In this document: positions 36,116 through 44,282 of the stretch, piece by piece | How positions within the stretch are numbered: the stretch's first letter is position 1 | Layout: every line of letters begins with the position of its first letter | Assembly (NCBI RefSeq): GCF_014648915.1 | Contig: NZ_BMSA01000016.1 | Location: forward strand, 162,781 to 226,780 | DNA length: 64,000 nucleotides | Direction: 5' to 3' | From: Streptomyces phaeofaciens | Lineage (GTDB): Bacteria > Actinomycetota > Actinomycetes > Streptomycetales > Streptomycetaceae | Notes under the pieces: generated by a model | What the model was told of the DNA's origin: nothing | The model's database searches: none | Seen by the model: only the letters and a program-made list of their open reading frames with translations | Made by a program: the position numbers and the translations under genes

Positions 36116-39096
36116 TGAGTGAGATCACGGACTTCGACTCCCTGCGCCGGGCGATGGCGGAGAACGGCGAGCGGCCGGAGGGTCCGGCGCGCAACGCGCG
36201 CGCGGAGCAGCTGCTGGTGGCGGCCGAGCGGCTGAACATCCCGCTCGCCGTGATCGAGGCGCTCGGACACCAGCTGAAGGTCTACAACTACAGCTCCGAG
36301 AAGGACAAGATGTTCGTCCCGTTCGCGCGGCTGCTGCGCATGTGGGACGAGCGGCCCGGGGACTTCGACGAGTACGAGACGCATTCCTTGCACTGGGTCT
36401 TCAAGTGGATGTCGTCCGGCATGCTCGACCAGCCGCACGTGCCGCTCGCGTCGGTGGAGAAGTGGCTCGGCGAGATGGAGCACCGCTACCGGCTGGCGGG
36501 GCACTCGGAGCGCGCGGTGCGCAGTGCCGAGTTCAGTGTGGCCGCGCACATCGGGGACGCGGCGCGGGCCGAGCGGGCGTTCGACGCCTGGCTGGCGGCC
36601 GACCGGGACACGATGGCCGACTGTCACGCCTGCGAACTGCACGGACAGGGCTGGTGGCGGGCGGAGTGCGGCCGGGACGAGGAGGCGCTTCAGCTGTGGG
36701 CGCCGGTCCTGGAGGGCGCGTACACGTGCGCGCACGAGCCGCACAGCGTGCTGGCGTCGTCCCTGGTGCCGCTGCTGCGGCTGGGCCGCGCGGACGAGGC
36801 GCGCGCCAACCATCTGCGGGGCTTCCGGCTGGTGCGGCCCATGGAGAGCATGCGGGGCGCGTACGCCGACCATGTGGAGTTCTGCGCGCTGACCGGCAAC
36901 GAGGCCCGGGGCCTGGAACTGCTGGCCGAGCGGCCGACGTACTTCACGGACGGCGGGCAGCCGCGCAGCAAGCTGGAGTTCCTGAGCGTGGTGGTGCTGC
37001 TCATGGAGCGGCTGGCCGAGCTGGGCCTGGACGGGCAGCGGGTGCCGGGTCCGGCCGGGCGGGACTGGACGGCGGCCGGACTCGCGGCCCACGCGCGCGG
37101 GGAGGCCCTGGCGCTGGCGGCACGGTTCGACGAGCGCAACGGCACCACGCACGTCGGTGAGCGGGCACGCGCGCGGATGGCACGGCGTCCGCTGGTGGAG
37201 CGGCTGCCGCTGGGGGTGCGGGCGGCCCGTCCGGCCGCGGCCGCGGTGACCGCGCCGCCCCCGGTCCAGGAGGCCCGGGCCGCGGCGGCGCCCGGCCCGG
37301 ACGGCCCGGACGGCCCGGACGGGCTGGAAGGGCTGCTCGCCGAGGCCCGGCGGCTGTCGGACACGCTCCGTCCGAACGCCGTGGAGGCGTGGGCGGCGGT
37401 GGCGCGGGCCGCCGACGGCGTGGAGCTCGCCGCGCGTGACCGCGCGGAGATCGCCGACCACGCGGCGATCGCGCTCGGCCCGGCGGGCGCGGAAACGTTC
37501 GCGCAGGCCGCGGAGCTGTACGCGGAGGCGGGCGACCCCGGGGAGGCACTGGCGGCACGCGCGCGTGCGGCCTACGTGCACGCCCTCGCCGAGGACGACG
37601 TCGACGGTGCGCTCGCGGCCGTCGCCGGCCCGTACGACGAGATCCTCGCGCTGTACGCCGACGGCGGCACGGAGGTCCCACAGGCGGCGGGCGTGCTGAT
37701 GGCCCGGGCGCGGATCCTGATGCGGCGCGTCCACGAGGCCGAGGGGCCCGTGGCGGAGCCGGTCCTGAGGGACGCGGAGTGCGCCGTACGGGAGGTGCTG
37801 GCGCTCGTCGACGGACGGACCGGGGACGACGTACGGCTGGCGGCGCGGGTCGCCGAGGGCCACGCGATGCTGGCGGAGCTGGCGACGCGCGCGGGGGACG
37901 CGGAGGCGGGCGCGGAGCTGTTCGCGCGGGCGGCGGCGGAGTTCACCGAGGCGGGTCTGCCGTGGTTCGCCGTGGAGTACGAGGCCCGGCTGGCCGGTCT
38001 CGCGCACCACCTGGGCGACATGGTGGAGGCGGAGCGGGCGCTGCGGGCGGCCCTGGAGCACGGCGGACCGTACCTGGAACCGGTCGGGCGGGCGCAGCTG
38101 CACCTTCAGCTGGCCGAGGTCGTCGGCGGCCGGGGGCAGGCGGACGAGGCCGCCGAGCACGCCCTGGAGGCGGCGCACTGGGCCGACGAGGCGGGCGAGG
38201 GCCCGGCGTTCGGCGCGTGGGCACGGCACCAGCTCGGCGGGTACCTGGTCCGGCAGGGCCGCTGGGCGGAGGCCGCGGAGGTGCTGGAGTCGGCGCTGGC
38301 CGACCTGAGCGCCGAGACGCACGGCGACGGGCCGGTCGTCCAGACCATGTGGTGGCTGGGCGACTGCCTGAGCGAGCTGGGGGAGCACCGGGACGCGGCC
38401 GAGCGCCGGCTCCGGGCCGCCGAGATCGCCCGGCACTGGCCCGAGCAGCACGACCACGCGACCCTCGCGCACCTGGCCGCCGAGTCCCTCGGGCACGCCG
38501 GGCTGCACGCCGACGCGGACCAGGCGTACACACGCGCGGGCGAGCTGTGGCGGACCCTGGGCAACGTCCACGGCCTGGTCCGCTCCCTGCGGGCCCGGGC
38601 CTGGCTCGCCCTGCGCACCGACGACGGGACGGACGCGGCGCGCGCGCTGATGACGAGCGCCGTCGAGGAGTGCGCGGACGCGCTCGGTGCCACGGACGAC
38701 GACGAGGAGGCGCGGCTGCGACTGGTCGCCGAGCTGGGGCACACCCACCGCCAGTTCGGGGACCTGCTGGCCCGTTCGGCGGCCGAGGACGCGGACGACG
38801 ACTCGATCCGGGCCACCCTGGAGGACGCGCTGTCGCAGGTGGCGGAGGCGGTCGCGGTGTTCGTCGCGCTGGGCGAGGAAGGCCTGTCCGCGCGTACCGG
38901 CGCCGAGCTGGCGGCCGGCTGGCTGGAGACCGACCTGGGCCGTCCGGCGGACGCGGCGGCACGCGCGCGTGCGGTGCTGCGGGCCTACCCGGAGCCGGAG
39001 GCCGTCGACGATGACGAGGAGGACGAGCCGGCGCGGGGCCGGCGCGCGGAGGCGGAGCAGTTGTTGCAGGTGGTGGCGGAACAGGCGGCGGACTGA
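36115..39096 (+). CDS. Large TPR-type helical repeat protein
   Basis: A 993-residue protein, mostly helical Ala/Leu/Glu repeats with alternating residues typical of TPR pairs (for example AWLAADRDTMADCHACELHGQG and AEHALEAAHWADEAGEGPAFGAWAR). A Pro/Ala-rich linker (about 360-405) separates two helical halves. No catalytic motif, signal peptide or membrane segment is visible. Its ATG overlaps the preceding stop (TGATG), so it is produced with the HSP90-like ATPase. HSP90 co-chaperones in eukaryotes are often TPR proteins, so an analogous scaffold or client-adaptor role is plausible but unproven. Confidence 0.85.
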   Translation: MSEITDFDSLRRAMAENGERPEGPARNARAEQLLVAAERLNIPLAVIEALGHQLKVYNYSSEKDKMFVPFARLLRMWDERPGDFDEYETHSLHWVFKWMSSGMLDQPHVPLASVEKWLGEMEHRYRLAGHSERAVRSAEFSVAAHIGDAARAERAFDAWLAADRDTMADCHACELHGQGWWRAECGRDEEALQLWAPVLEGAYTCAHEPHSVLASSLVPLLRLGRADEARANHLRGFRLVRPMESMRGAYADHVEFCALTGNEARGLELLAERPTYFTDGGQPRSKLEFLSVVVLLMERLAELGLDGQRVPGPAGRDWTAAGLAAHARGEALALAARFDERNGTTHVGERARARMARRPLVERLPLGVRAARPAAAAVTAPPPVQEARAAAAPGPDGPDGPDGLEGLLAEARRLSDTLRPNAVEAWAAVARAADGVELAARDRAEIADHAAIALGPAGAETFAQAAELYAEAGDPGEALAARARAAYVHALAEDDVDGALAAVAGPYDEILALYADGGTEVPQAAGVLMARARILMRRVHEAEGPVAEPVLRDAECAVREVLALVDGRTGDDVRLAARVAEGHAMLAELATRAGDAEAGAELFARAAAEFTEAGLPWFAVEYEARLAGLAHHLGDMVEAERALRAALEHGGPYLEPVGRAQLHLQLAEVVGGRGQADEAAEHALEAAHWADEAGEGPAFGAWARHQLGGYLVRQGRWAEAAEVLESALADLSAETHGDGPVVQTMWWLGDCLSELGEHRDAAERRLRAAEIARHWPEQHDHATLAHLAAESLGHAGLHADADQAYTRAGELWRTLGNVHGLVRSLRARAWLALRTDDGTDAARALMTSAVEECADALGATDDDEEARLRLVAELGHTHRQFGDLLARSAAEDADDDSIRATLEDALSQVAEAVAVFVALGEEGLSARTGAELAAGWLETDLGRPADAAARARAVLRAYPEPEAVDDDEEDEPARGRRAEAEQLLQVVAEQAAD

Positions 39097-39162
39097 CCCT
39101 CTGCGCGAAGGCGAGGGAGCCCGCCGCCCACAGCACCGCCCTGCCCGGTTGGCCGGCGGCGG

Positions 39163-40842
39163 CTACTCCACGCCGACGAGCAGCAGCGCGCCCTGCCGGC
39201 CGCCGCGGTAGACCACCGTGTCGACGGCGAGGTACGCCTCCCGTACCCGTGACTCCAGGTGCTCGGCGATCCCTTCGGGGGCCTCGTCGCCGAGGACCAG
39301 GGTGACCAGCTCGCCGCCCGCCGACAGCATGCGGTTCAGGACGCTCTCGGCGGTCGATACGACGTCGGCGCCGATGACGGCCACATCGCCGTCGACGAGC
39401 CCGAGGATGTCGCCGGCCTGGCAGATGCCGGCCATGGTCCACGACTGGCGCTCGGCGACCACGACCTCGGCGTAGCGGGTCGCGCCGGCCGCCGAGGTCA
39501 TCGAGACGACGTCCTCGTCGAAGCGGCGGCCCGGCTCGTGCACGGCGAGGGCGGCGATTCCCTGGACCGCGGAGCGGGTGGGGATCAGGGCCACCCGGAT
39601 GCCCTCGGTACGGGCCTGTTCGGCGGCCGCGGCCGCGGTGTGCCGCAGCTCGGCGTCGTTGGGCAGCAGCACGACCTCGCGCGCGTGGGCCCGCCGTACG
39701 GCCTCGACCAGCTCGCCGCTGGCGGGCGGCTCGCCCGGGCGCGCGAGGACGGTGGTCGCGCCCGCCTCGGCGTAGAGCCCGGCCAGGCCCTCGCCGGGCA
39801 CGACGGCGACGACGGCCCGCTGGGCGCGCTCGCGGGGCGGGCGCTCGCCCCCGCGCGCGTGCGCGTCCCCGACGCCGAAGTGCGTGATGCGGATCCGGTA
39901 CGGCCGGCCGGCCTCGACGCCCGCCTCCACGGCGGCGCCGGCGTCGTCCACGTGCACATGGACGTTCCACAGGCCGTCGCCGCCGACCACGACGAGCGAG
40001 TCCCCGAGGGCGTCCAGGCGCCGCCGCAGACGGGCGACGGCCGCGTCCTCGGCCTCCAGGAGGTAGATCACCTCGAAGGCGGGGCCGCCGTCCTCGCCGT
40101 CCGGCCCGTCGGCGCAGCTCTCCGCCGCGTCCGGCGTCACGCGCGCGTGCGCCCCGGCCGCCGCTCCGGCGAGGGGCGCCGGGGCCTCCCCGGTGAACGT
40201 CTCCACCAGCGCCGCGAGGACCGTGACCAGCCCGCGCCCGCCCGCGTCGACCACTCCGGCGTGCTCCAGGACGGCCAGCTGGGCCGGGGTCGCGGCGAGC
40301 GCCGCGCAGGCCCCCCGGTAGGCGGCCCTGGCCACCGTCGCACAGTCGCCCTCGGCCCCGTCGGCCGCGTCCGCGGCACCCGAGGCGACGGAGAGGACCG
40401 TGCCCTCCACGGGGTGGGCGACGGCCAGGCGGGCGGAGTCGGCCGCCTGCCGCAGGGCCAGCCGGAGCCCGTTCCCGTCCGTGCGGGCCGTCCCGCCCTC
40501 GGCGGACAGCACCTGGGCCATGCCGCGCAGCAGCTGGGCGAGGATCGTCCCGGAGTTCCCGCGCGCGCCTATGAGCGCGCCGTGCGCCATCGCGCGGGCG
40601 GCGTCCGCGAGGGAGGGACCGCCGGCCGGGGAGCCGGCCTCGTACCCCGCGAACACCGCCTCGACGGCGGTGGTCGCGGATTCGACGGTCAGGTAGAGGT
40701 TGGTGCCGGTGTCCCCGTCCGCGACGGGGTACACGTTGATCGCGTCGATCTCCTCACGCGCGCGGCCCAGCGCCGTGAGGGCGAGGCCGCACCAGGTGCG
40801 CACCGCGAGAGCATCGAAGAATGTCTGCGGGGCGTGCGCCAC
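39163..40842 (-). CDS. DhaL/FakA-type kinase
   Basis: A 559-residue protein of the FakA/YloV family. The N-terminal DhaL (DAK2) nucleotide-binding domain has YPVADGDTGTNL (about 35-46) and GARGNSGTILAQLLRGM. A middle region and a DegV-like/C-terminal domain follow (GDILGLVDGDVAVIGADVV). In Firmicutes FakA phosphorylates fatty acids held by FakB (DegV-like proteins). No DegV gene is in this window, so that function is inferred from family. The GTG at 40842 has AAGGAGG 5 bases upstream, a near-perfect site. It converges on the TPR gene (67-bp gap). Confidence 0.9.
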   Translation of the reverse strand: MAHAPQTFFDALAVRTWCGLALTALGRAREEIDAINVYPVADGDTGTNLYLTVESATTAVEAVFAGYEAGSPAGGPSLADAARAMAHGALIGARGNSGTILAQLLRGMAQVLSAEGGTARTDGNGLRLALRQAADSARLAVAHPVEGTVLSVASGAADAADGAEGDCATVARAAYRGACAALAATPAQLAVLEHAGVVDAGGRGLVTVLAALVETFTGEAPAPLAGAAAGAHARVTPDAAESCADGPDGEDGGPAFEVIYLLEAEDAAVARLRRRLDALGDSLVVVGGDGLWNVHVHVDDAGAAVEAGVEAGRPYRIRITHFGVGDAHARGGERPPRERAQRAVVAVVPGEGLAGLYAEAGATTVLARPGEPPASGELVEAVRRAHAREVVLLPNDAELRHTAAAAAEQARTEGIRVALIPTRSAVQGIAALAVHEPGRRFDEDVVSMTSAAGATRYAEVVVAERQSWTMAGICQAGDILGLVDGDVAVIGADVVSTAESVLNRMLSAGGELVTLVLGDEAPEGIAEHLESRVREAYLAVDTVVYRGGRQGALLLVGVE

Positions 40843-41048
40843 CTGCGCCTCCTTGAGCTGCTGGACTGGGACGCAGCGTAGACCCCGGGCCCGCGCCGAC
40901 AGGACACAGGTGGGAGCGGGGCCGGGAGCAGGGCCCTGAGCAGCCATGGTAGTTTCGTTCTACTGGCGCGGTCGTTGTATGCTGCTCCGGTTGCCCGATC
41001 CCGATCGGGCCATTTCCCCTGGCAGTGCCACTCAGAGTCCTCCGATCC

Positions 41049-41070
41049 TGATCCCGGCATGCCGGGATCA
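41049..41070. promoter_or_regulatory. Perfect 22-bp palindrome before rpmB
   Basis: tgatcccggcatgccgggatca reads identically on both strands and sits 34-56 bp before the rpmB start, i.e. in its 5' leader or core promoter. It could be an operator or a structured element in the L28 leader (autoregulation). Confidence 0.5.
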
Positions 41071-41104
41071 ACCGTAAGTGCATCTGAAGTCTTTGGAGTG
41101 ACCC

Positions 41105-41290
41105 GTGGCTGCCAACTGCGACGTCTGCGGCAAGGGGCCGGGCTTCGGCAACAACATCTCGCACTCGCACCGCCGTACGTCCCGTCGCTGGAACCCGAAC
41201 ATCCAGCGCGTCCGTACCGTGGTGAGCGGGACGCCGAAGCGCGTGAACGCTTGCACCTCGTGCATCAAGGCCGGCAAGGTCTCGCGCTGA
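41105..41290 (+). CDS. rpmB: Ribosomal protein bL28
   Basis: A 61-residue L28 with CDVC near the N-terminus and CTSC near the C-terminus, the complete zinc-binding set. It begins at a GTG (41105, VAANCDVCGKG). The RNA-binding middle (HSHRRTSRRWNPN) is present. Streptomyces often has a zinc-independent paralogue elsewhere, so this copy is likely the zinc-replete one. It has its own leader with a palindrome and an intrinsic terminator downstream. Confidence 0.97.
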   Translation: MAANCDVCGKGPGFGNNISHSHRRTSRRWNPNIQRVRTVVSGTPKRVNACTSCIKAGKVSR

Positions 41291-41296
41291 CGCACA

Positions 41297-41339
41297 TCCC
41301 CCATCTCTCGACTGCGCTCGAGACGGGGGGACCCCCATC
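41297..41339. repeat. Likely dispersed Streptomyces intergenic repeat
   Basis: The segment from cccccatctctcgactgcg to gacggggggacccccatc contains a tctcga...tcgaga inverted repeat, with gggggacccccat following. I recall very similar sequence in many Streptomyces intergenic regions. A copy elsewhere in this window was not found, so the dispersed nature is from memory. Confidence 0.45.
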
Positions 41340-41368
41340 GCGCGCGGCCATGCTGGTTCGCTGCATCT

Positions 41369-41399
41369 AGCCGGTCCACCTCGAGTGGACCGGCTTTTT
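41369..41399 (+). terminator. Intrinsic terminator of rpmB
   Basis: An 11-bp perfect stem, agccggtccac/gtggaccggct, with loop ctcga and a run of five T. This is the most canonical Rho-independent terminator in the window. It lies 79 bp after the rpmB stop. Confidence 0.93.
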
Positions 41400-41491
41400 G
41401 CTGTGCCCGGAAGTGCTGCGTCCGGAAGCGCCGTGCTCAGAGGCGCCGGGCCCGAACGGCGTAGTACCCGCCGGCTCACCGGCGTCGGACA

Positions 41492-42292
41492 TCAGACGCC
41501 GGTCGTCCCCCGCCGCAGCTCCCAGCTGTGATCCACCGGCCCGATCCCGCCGCCCAGCGCGAAGCCGGCCGCGATCGCCCCGGTGACGTACGCCTTCGCC
41601 GCCGTCACCGCCTCCGGTACGGACCGCCCCCGCGCGAGGTGGGCCGCGATCGCGGACGCGAGGGTGCAGCCCGTGCCGTGGGTGTGCCGGTTGTCGTGGC
41701 GCGGGGCGCGCAGCCAGTGCTCCTCGGTGCCGTCCGTCAGCAGGTCCACGGCGTCCCCGGAGAGATGGCCGCCCTTGATCAGCGCCCACCGCGGCCCGTA
41801 CGCCAGGACGGCCGCGGCGGCCCGCCGCAGGTCCTGCTCGGACGTGACGTGCACTCCGGTGAGTTGGGCGACCTCGTCGAGGTTCGGCGTGGCGACGGTG
41901 GCCACCGGGAGCAGCCTGGTGCGCACGGAGTCGAGTGCCGAGGAGGCCAGCAGGGAGTCGCCGTGCTTGGAGACGCCCACCGGGTCCACGACGGCCGGCG
42001 CGTCCGTCCCGGCGATCAATTCCGCCACCGCCTCGACGAGTTCGGCGGAGGCCAGCATGCCCGTCTTCACGGCCTGTACGCCGATGTCGTCCACCACGCT
42101 GCGGTACTGGGCCCGTACGGCCGCCACGGGCAGCTCCCAGGCCCCCTGCACGCCGAGGGAGTTCTGCGCGGTGACCGCGGTCACCACGCTCATCCCGTGC
42201 GTGCCGAGCGCGAGCATCGTCTTCAGGTCGGCCTGGATGCCCGCGCCGCCGCCGGAGTCGGAGCCGGCCACCGTCAGAACCCTGGGTTTCAC
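41492..42292 (-). CDS. thiD: Hydroxymethylpyrimidine phosphate kinase ThiD
   Basis: Phosphorylates HMP and HMP-P to HMP-PP for thiamine synthesis. The 266-residue ribokinase-family protein has GSDSGGGAGIQADLKT at the N-terminus, VDPVGVSKHGDSLL in the middle and the C-terminal HTHGTGCTLASAIA (anion hole/catalytic Asp region near it). GTG start (VKPRVLTVAGSD). It ends the thiL-thiD operon: thiL ends 4 bp upstream of the thiD start. Confidence 0.95.
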   Translation of the reverse strand: MKPRVLTVAGSDSGGGAGIQADLKTMLALGTHGMSVVTAVTAQNSLGVQGAWELPVAAVRAQYRSVVDDIGVQAVKTGMLASAELVEAVAELIAGTDAPAVVDPVGVSKHGDSLLASSALDSVRTRLLPVATVATPNLDEVAQLTGVHVTSEQDLRRAAAAVLAYGPRWALIKGGHLSGDAVDLLTDGTEEHWLRAPRHDNRHTHGTGCTLASAIAAHLARGRSVPEAVTAAKAYVTGAIAAGFALGGGIGPVDHSWELRRGTTGV

Positions 42293-42296
42293 GGCG

Positions 42297-43265
42297 CTAC
42301 GCCCCCTCTATGTCCCCGAAGTGGTCCCAGCCGCTCTGCCGGGTCCAGGGCGCCCCGTCGACCGTCACCTGGGGCAGCGCGGACGGGTTGAGGACCTCGC
42401 CGATCACCTTCCAGCGGGCGGGCAGCTTCACGTCCGGCGGGAAGGTCGCCACGATCGCGTGGTCCTCTCCCCCGGTCAGCACCCACTGGATGGGGTCGAC
42501 GCCGACGGCCTGTCCGATGTCGTTCATCTGGGTGGGGATGTCGATGGCGCCGGAGCGGATGTCGATGCGGACCTTGCTGGCCTCGGCGATGTGCCCGAGG
42601 TCGGCGATCAGCCCGTCGCTGACGTCGCACATCGCCGTCGCGCCGAGCGCGGCGGCCGCCGGACCCGCGTGGTACGGCGGCTCGGGGCGGCGGTGGGCCT
42701 CGACGAAGGCGCGGGGCGAGCGGAAGCCACGGGAGAGGACCGCGAACCCGGCGGCGGACCAGCCGAGCCAGCCGGTCACCGCGACGAGGTCACCGGGCTG
42801 GGCGCCGCCACGGGTGACCGGCTCCTGGTTGCGCAGGTCGCCGAGCGCGGTGATCGACACCATGATCGTGTCGCCCCGTACGACGTCACCGCCGACCACG
42901 GAGGCACCGGCGACCTGGCACTCGTCGCGCAGGCCGTCCATCATCTCGGAGGGCCAGGTGACCGGCAGTTCGGCGGGCACGACGAGACCGAGCAGCAGAG
43001 CGGTCGGCACCGCGCCCATGGCGGCGATGTCGGCGAGGTTCTGGGCGGCGGCCTTGCGGCCGACGTCGTAGGCGGTGGACCAGTCACGGCGGAAGTGCCG
43101 GCCCTCCAGCAGGATGTCGGTGCTGGCCACGACCCGGCGGTCGGGCGCGGCGACCACGGCGGCGTCGTCGCCGGGGCCGACCCGGACCGCCGAGGTGGTG
43201 GTGAGACGGGAGGTGAGCTCCCTGATGAGCCCGAACTCCCCGAGCTCACCAACAGTGCCCTTCAT
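42297..43265 (-). CDS. thiL: Thiamine-monophosphate kinase ThiL
   Basis: Last step of thiamine pyrophosphate formation (TMP + ATP). A 322-residue PurM-type kinase with GDDAAVVAAPDR near residue 32, DILLEGRHFRRDW (metal and substrate loop) and MCDVSDGLIADLGHI. The ATG at 43265 begins MKGTVGELGEFGLI, the family N-terminus. It precedes thiD on the minus strand and is divergent from a small RAM-domain gene. Confidence 0.95.
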   Translation of the reverse strand: MKGTVGELGEFGLIRELTSRLTTTSAVRVGPGDDAAVVAAPDRRVVASTDILLEGRHFRRDWSTAYDVGRKAAAQNLADIAAMGAVPTALLLGLVVPAELPVTWPSEMMDGLRDECQVAGASVVGGDVVRGDTIMVSITALGDLRNQEPVTRGGAQPGDLVAVTGWLGWSAAGFAVLSRGFRSPRAFVEAHRRPEPPYHAGPAAAALGATAMCDVSDGLIADLGHIAEASKVRIDIRSGAIDIPTQMNDIGQAVGVDPIQWVLTGGEDHAIVATFPPDVKLPARWKVIGEVLNPSALPQVTVDGAPWTRQSGWDHFGDIEGA

Positions 43266-43473
43266 TGCCCTTTCGCCCCTTCTGTACCTGTCTGTGCCCG
43301 GTCGCGCATGACCAGTGTCCTCGATACGGTCGATGTGACCGTCAACCTCTGTCGAGCCCGTACCCCGGCGCGCGCGTGCCGTGCTTCCCGCAGGTCTCCC
43401 CGCGGCGCGTGGCGACGCGATACCGTGGCGTTCCTTTTCCCCACATGATCCTCGTGGCCGCCCTGGAGGTTCC

Positions 43474-43707
43474 GTGGTACAGGCGTACATCCTGATCCAG
43501 ACGGAGGTCGGCAAAGCGTCGACCGTCGCCGAGGAGATCAGCAAGATTCCTGGCGTGGTCCAGGCCGAGGACGTGACGGGACCGTACGACGTGATCGTGC
43601 GGGCCCAGGCCGACACGGTGGACGACCTCGGCAGGTTGGTGGTCGCCAAGGTCCAGCAGGTGGACGGGATCACCCGTACCCTGACCTGCCCGGTCGTGCA
43701 TCTGTAG
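43474..43707 (+). CDS. Lrp/AsnC-type RAM domain protein (no DNA-binding domain)
   Basis: A 77-residue stand-alone ligand-binding (RAM) domain with the core TEVGKASTVAEEISKIPGV and GPYDVIVRAQADTVDDLG. It lacks a helix-turn-helix, so it is likely a small amino-acid sensor that may assemble with full-length Lrp proteins. GTG start at 43474 with CTGGAGG upstream. The next gene starts 20 bp downstream and is probably co-transcribed. It is divergent from thiL. Confidence 0.85.
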   Translation: MVQAYILIQTEVGKASTVAEEISKIPGVVQAEDVTGPYDVIVRAQADTVDDLGRLVVAKVQQVDGITRTLTCPVVHL

Positions 43708-43727
43708 CCCCCGTCTACCCTTGGCCG

Positions 43728-44210
43728 GTGAATCTTTTCCGTCACCGGCTCAGTGGTCTGCCCGCCCTCGTACTGCTGTGCGCCGCCGCGGGCTGCTCAT
43801 CGGCAGACGACAGCACGTCGACGCCGGTTCCCAGTCCCGCGGCGAAGGTCGCGAAAACCTGCCGGAACCTGGACGAGGCACTGCCGTCGAAGGTGGACGG
43901 CCTGGACCGCCGGGATCCCGAGCCCGCCTCCGCGCTGACCGCGGGCTGGGGGAACCCGGCGATCATACTGCGCTGCGGTGTCGAACGGCCCGACAAGATG
44001 AGCGATGCCGAGGCCGACGGCGTCGAGGTGGACGGGGTGGGCTGGCTGCTGGAAGAACAGCGGAATGGGTCGTTCCGCTTCACCAGCACGCTGCGGACCG
44101 CGTATGTCGAGGTGACGATCCCGGAGGCCCGCAAGGGAAACGGGCTGGGCCCGTTGGTCGACCTGGCCCCCGCCGTCAAGAAGGCGATCCCCGAAGGGAT
44201 CGCCGACTGA
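43728..44210 (+). CDS. DUF3515 lipoprotein
   Basis: A 160-residue exported lipoprotein with a signal sequence, hydrophobic core and lipobox LCAAAGC (Cys about residue 23), then a Ser/Thr linker and one conserved domain of DUF3515 type (WGNPAIILRCGVERP). GTG start (43728). Function unknown. It follows the RAM-domain gene by 20 bp. Confidence 0.85.
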   Translation: MNLFRHRLSGLPALVLLCAAAGCSSADDSTSTPVPSPAAKVAKTCRNLDEALPSKVDGLDRRDPEPASALTAGWGNPAIILRCGVERPDKMSDAEADGVEVDGVGWLLEEQRNGSFRFTSTLRTAYVEVTIPEARKGNGLGPLVDLAPAVKKAIPEGIAD

Positions 44211-44282
44211 GGACCGCTGATGGAGCCTGCCGAGGCTGAGGGCCGCCGAGTTCTCCCGACGGCTGCCGAGGGCCGCTGAGGA

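Noticed and set aside
36109..38748. Long open frames antisense to the TPR gene and to several other genes
   Set aside because: High-GC codon bias leaves long stop-free antisense frames. They have low-complexity Arg/Ala/Pro composition, no ribosome-binding sites and no family match.
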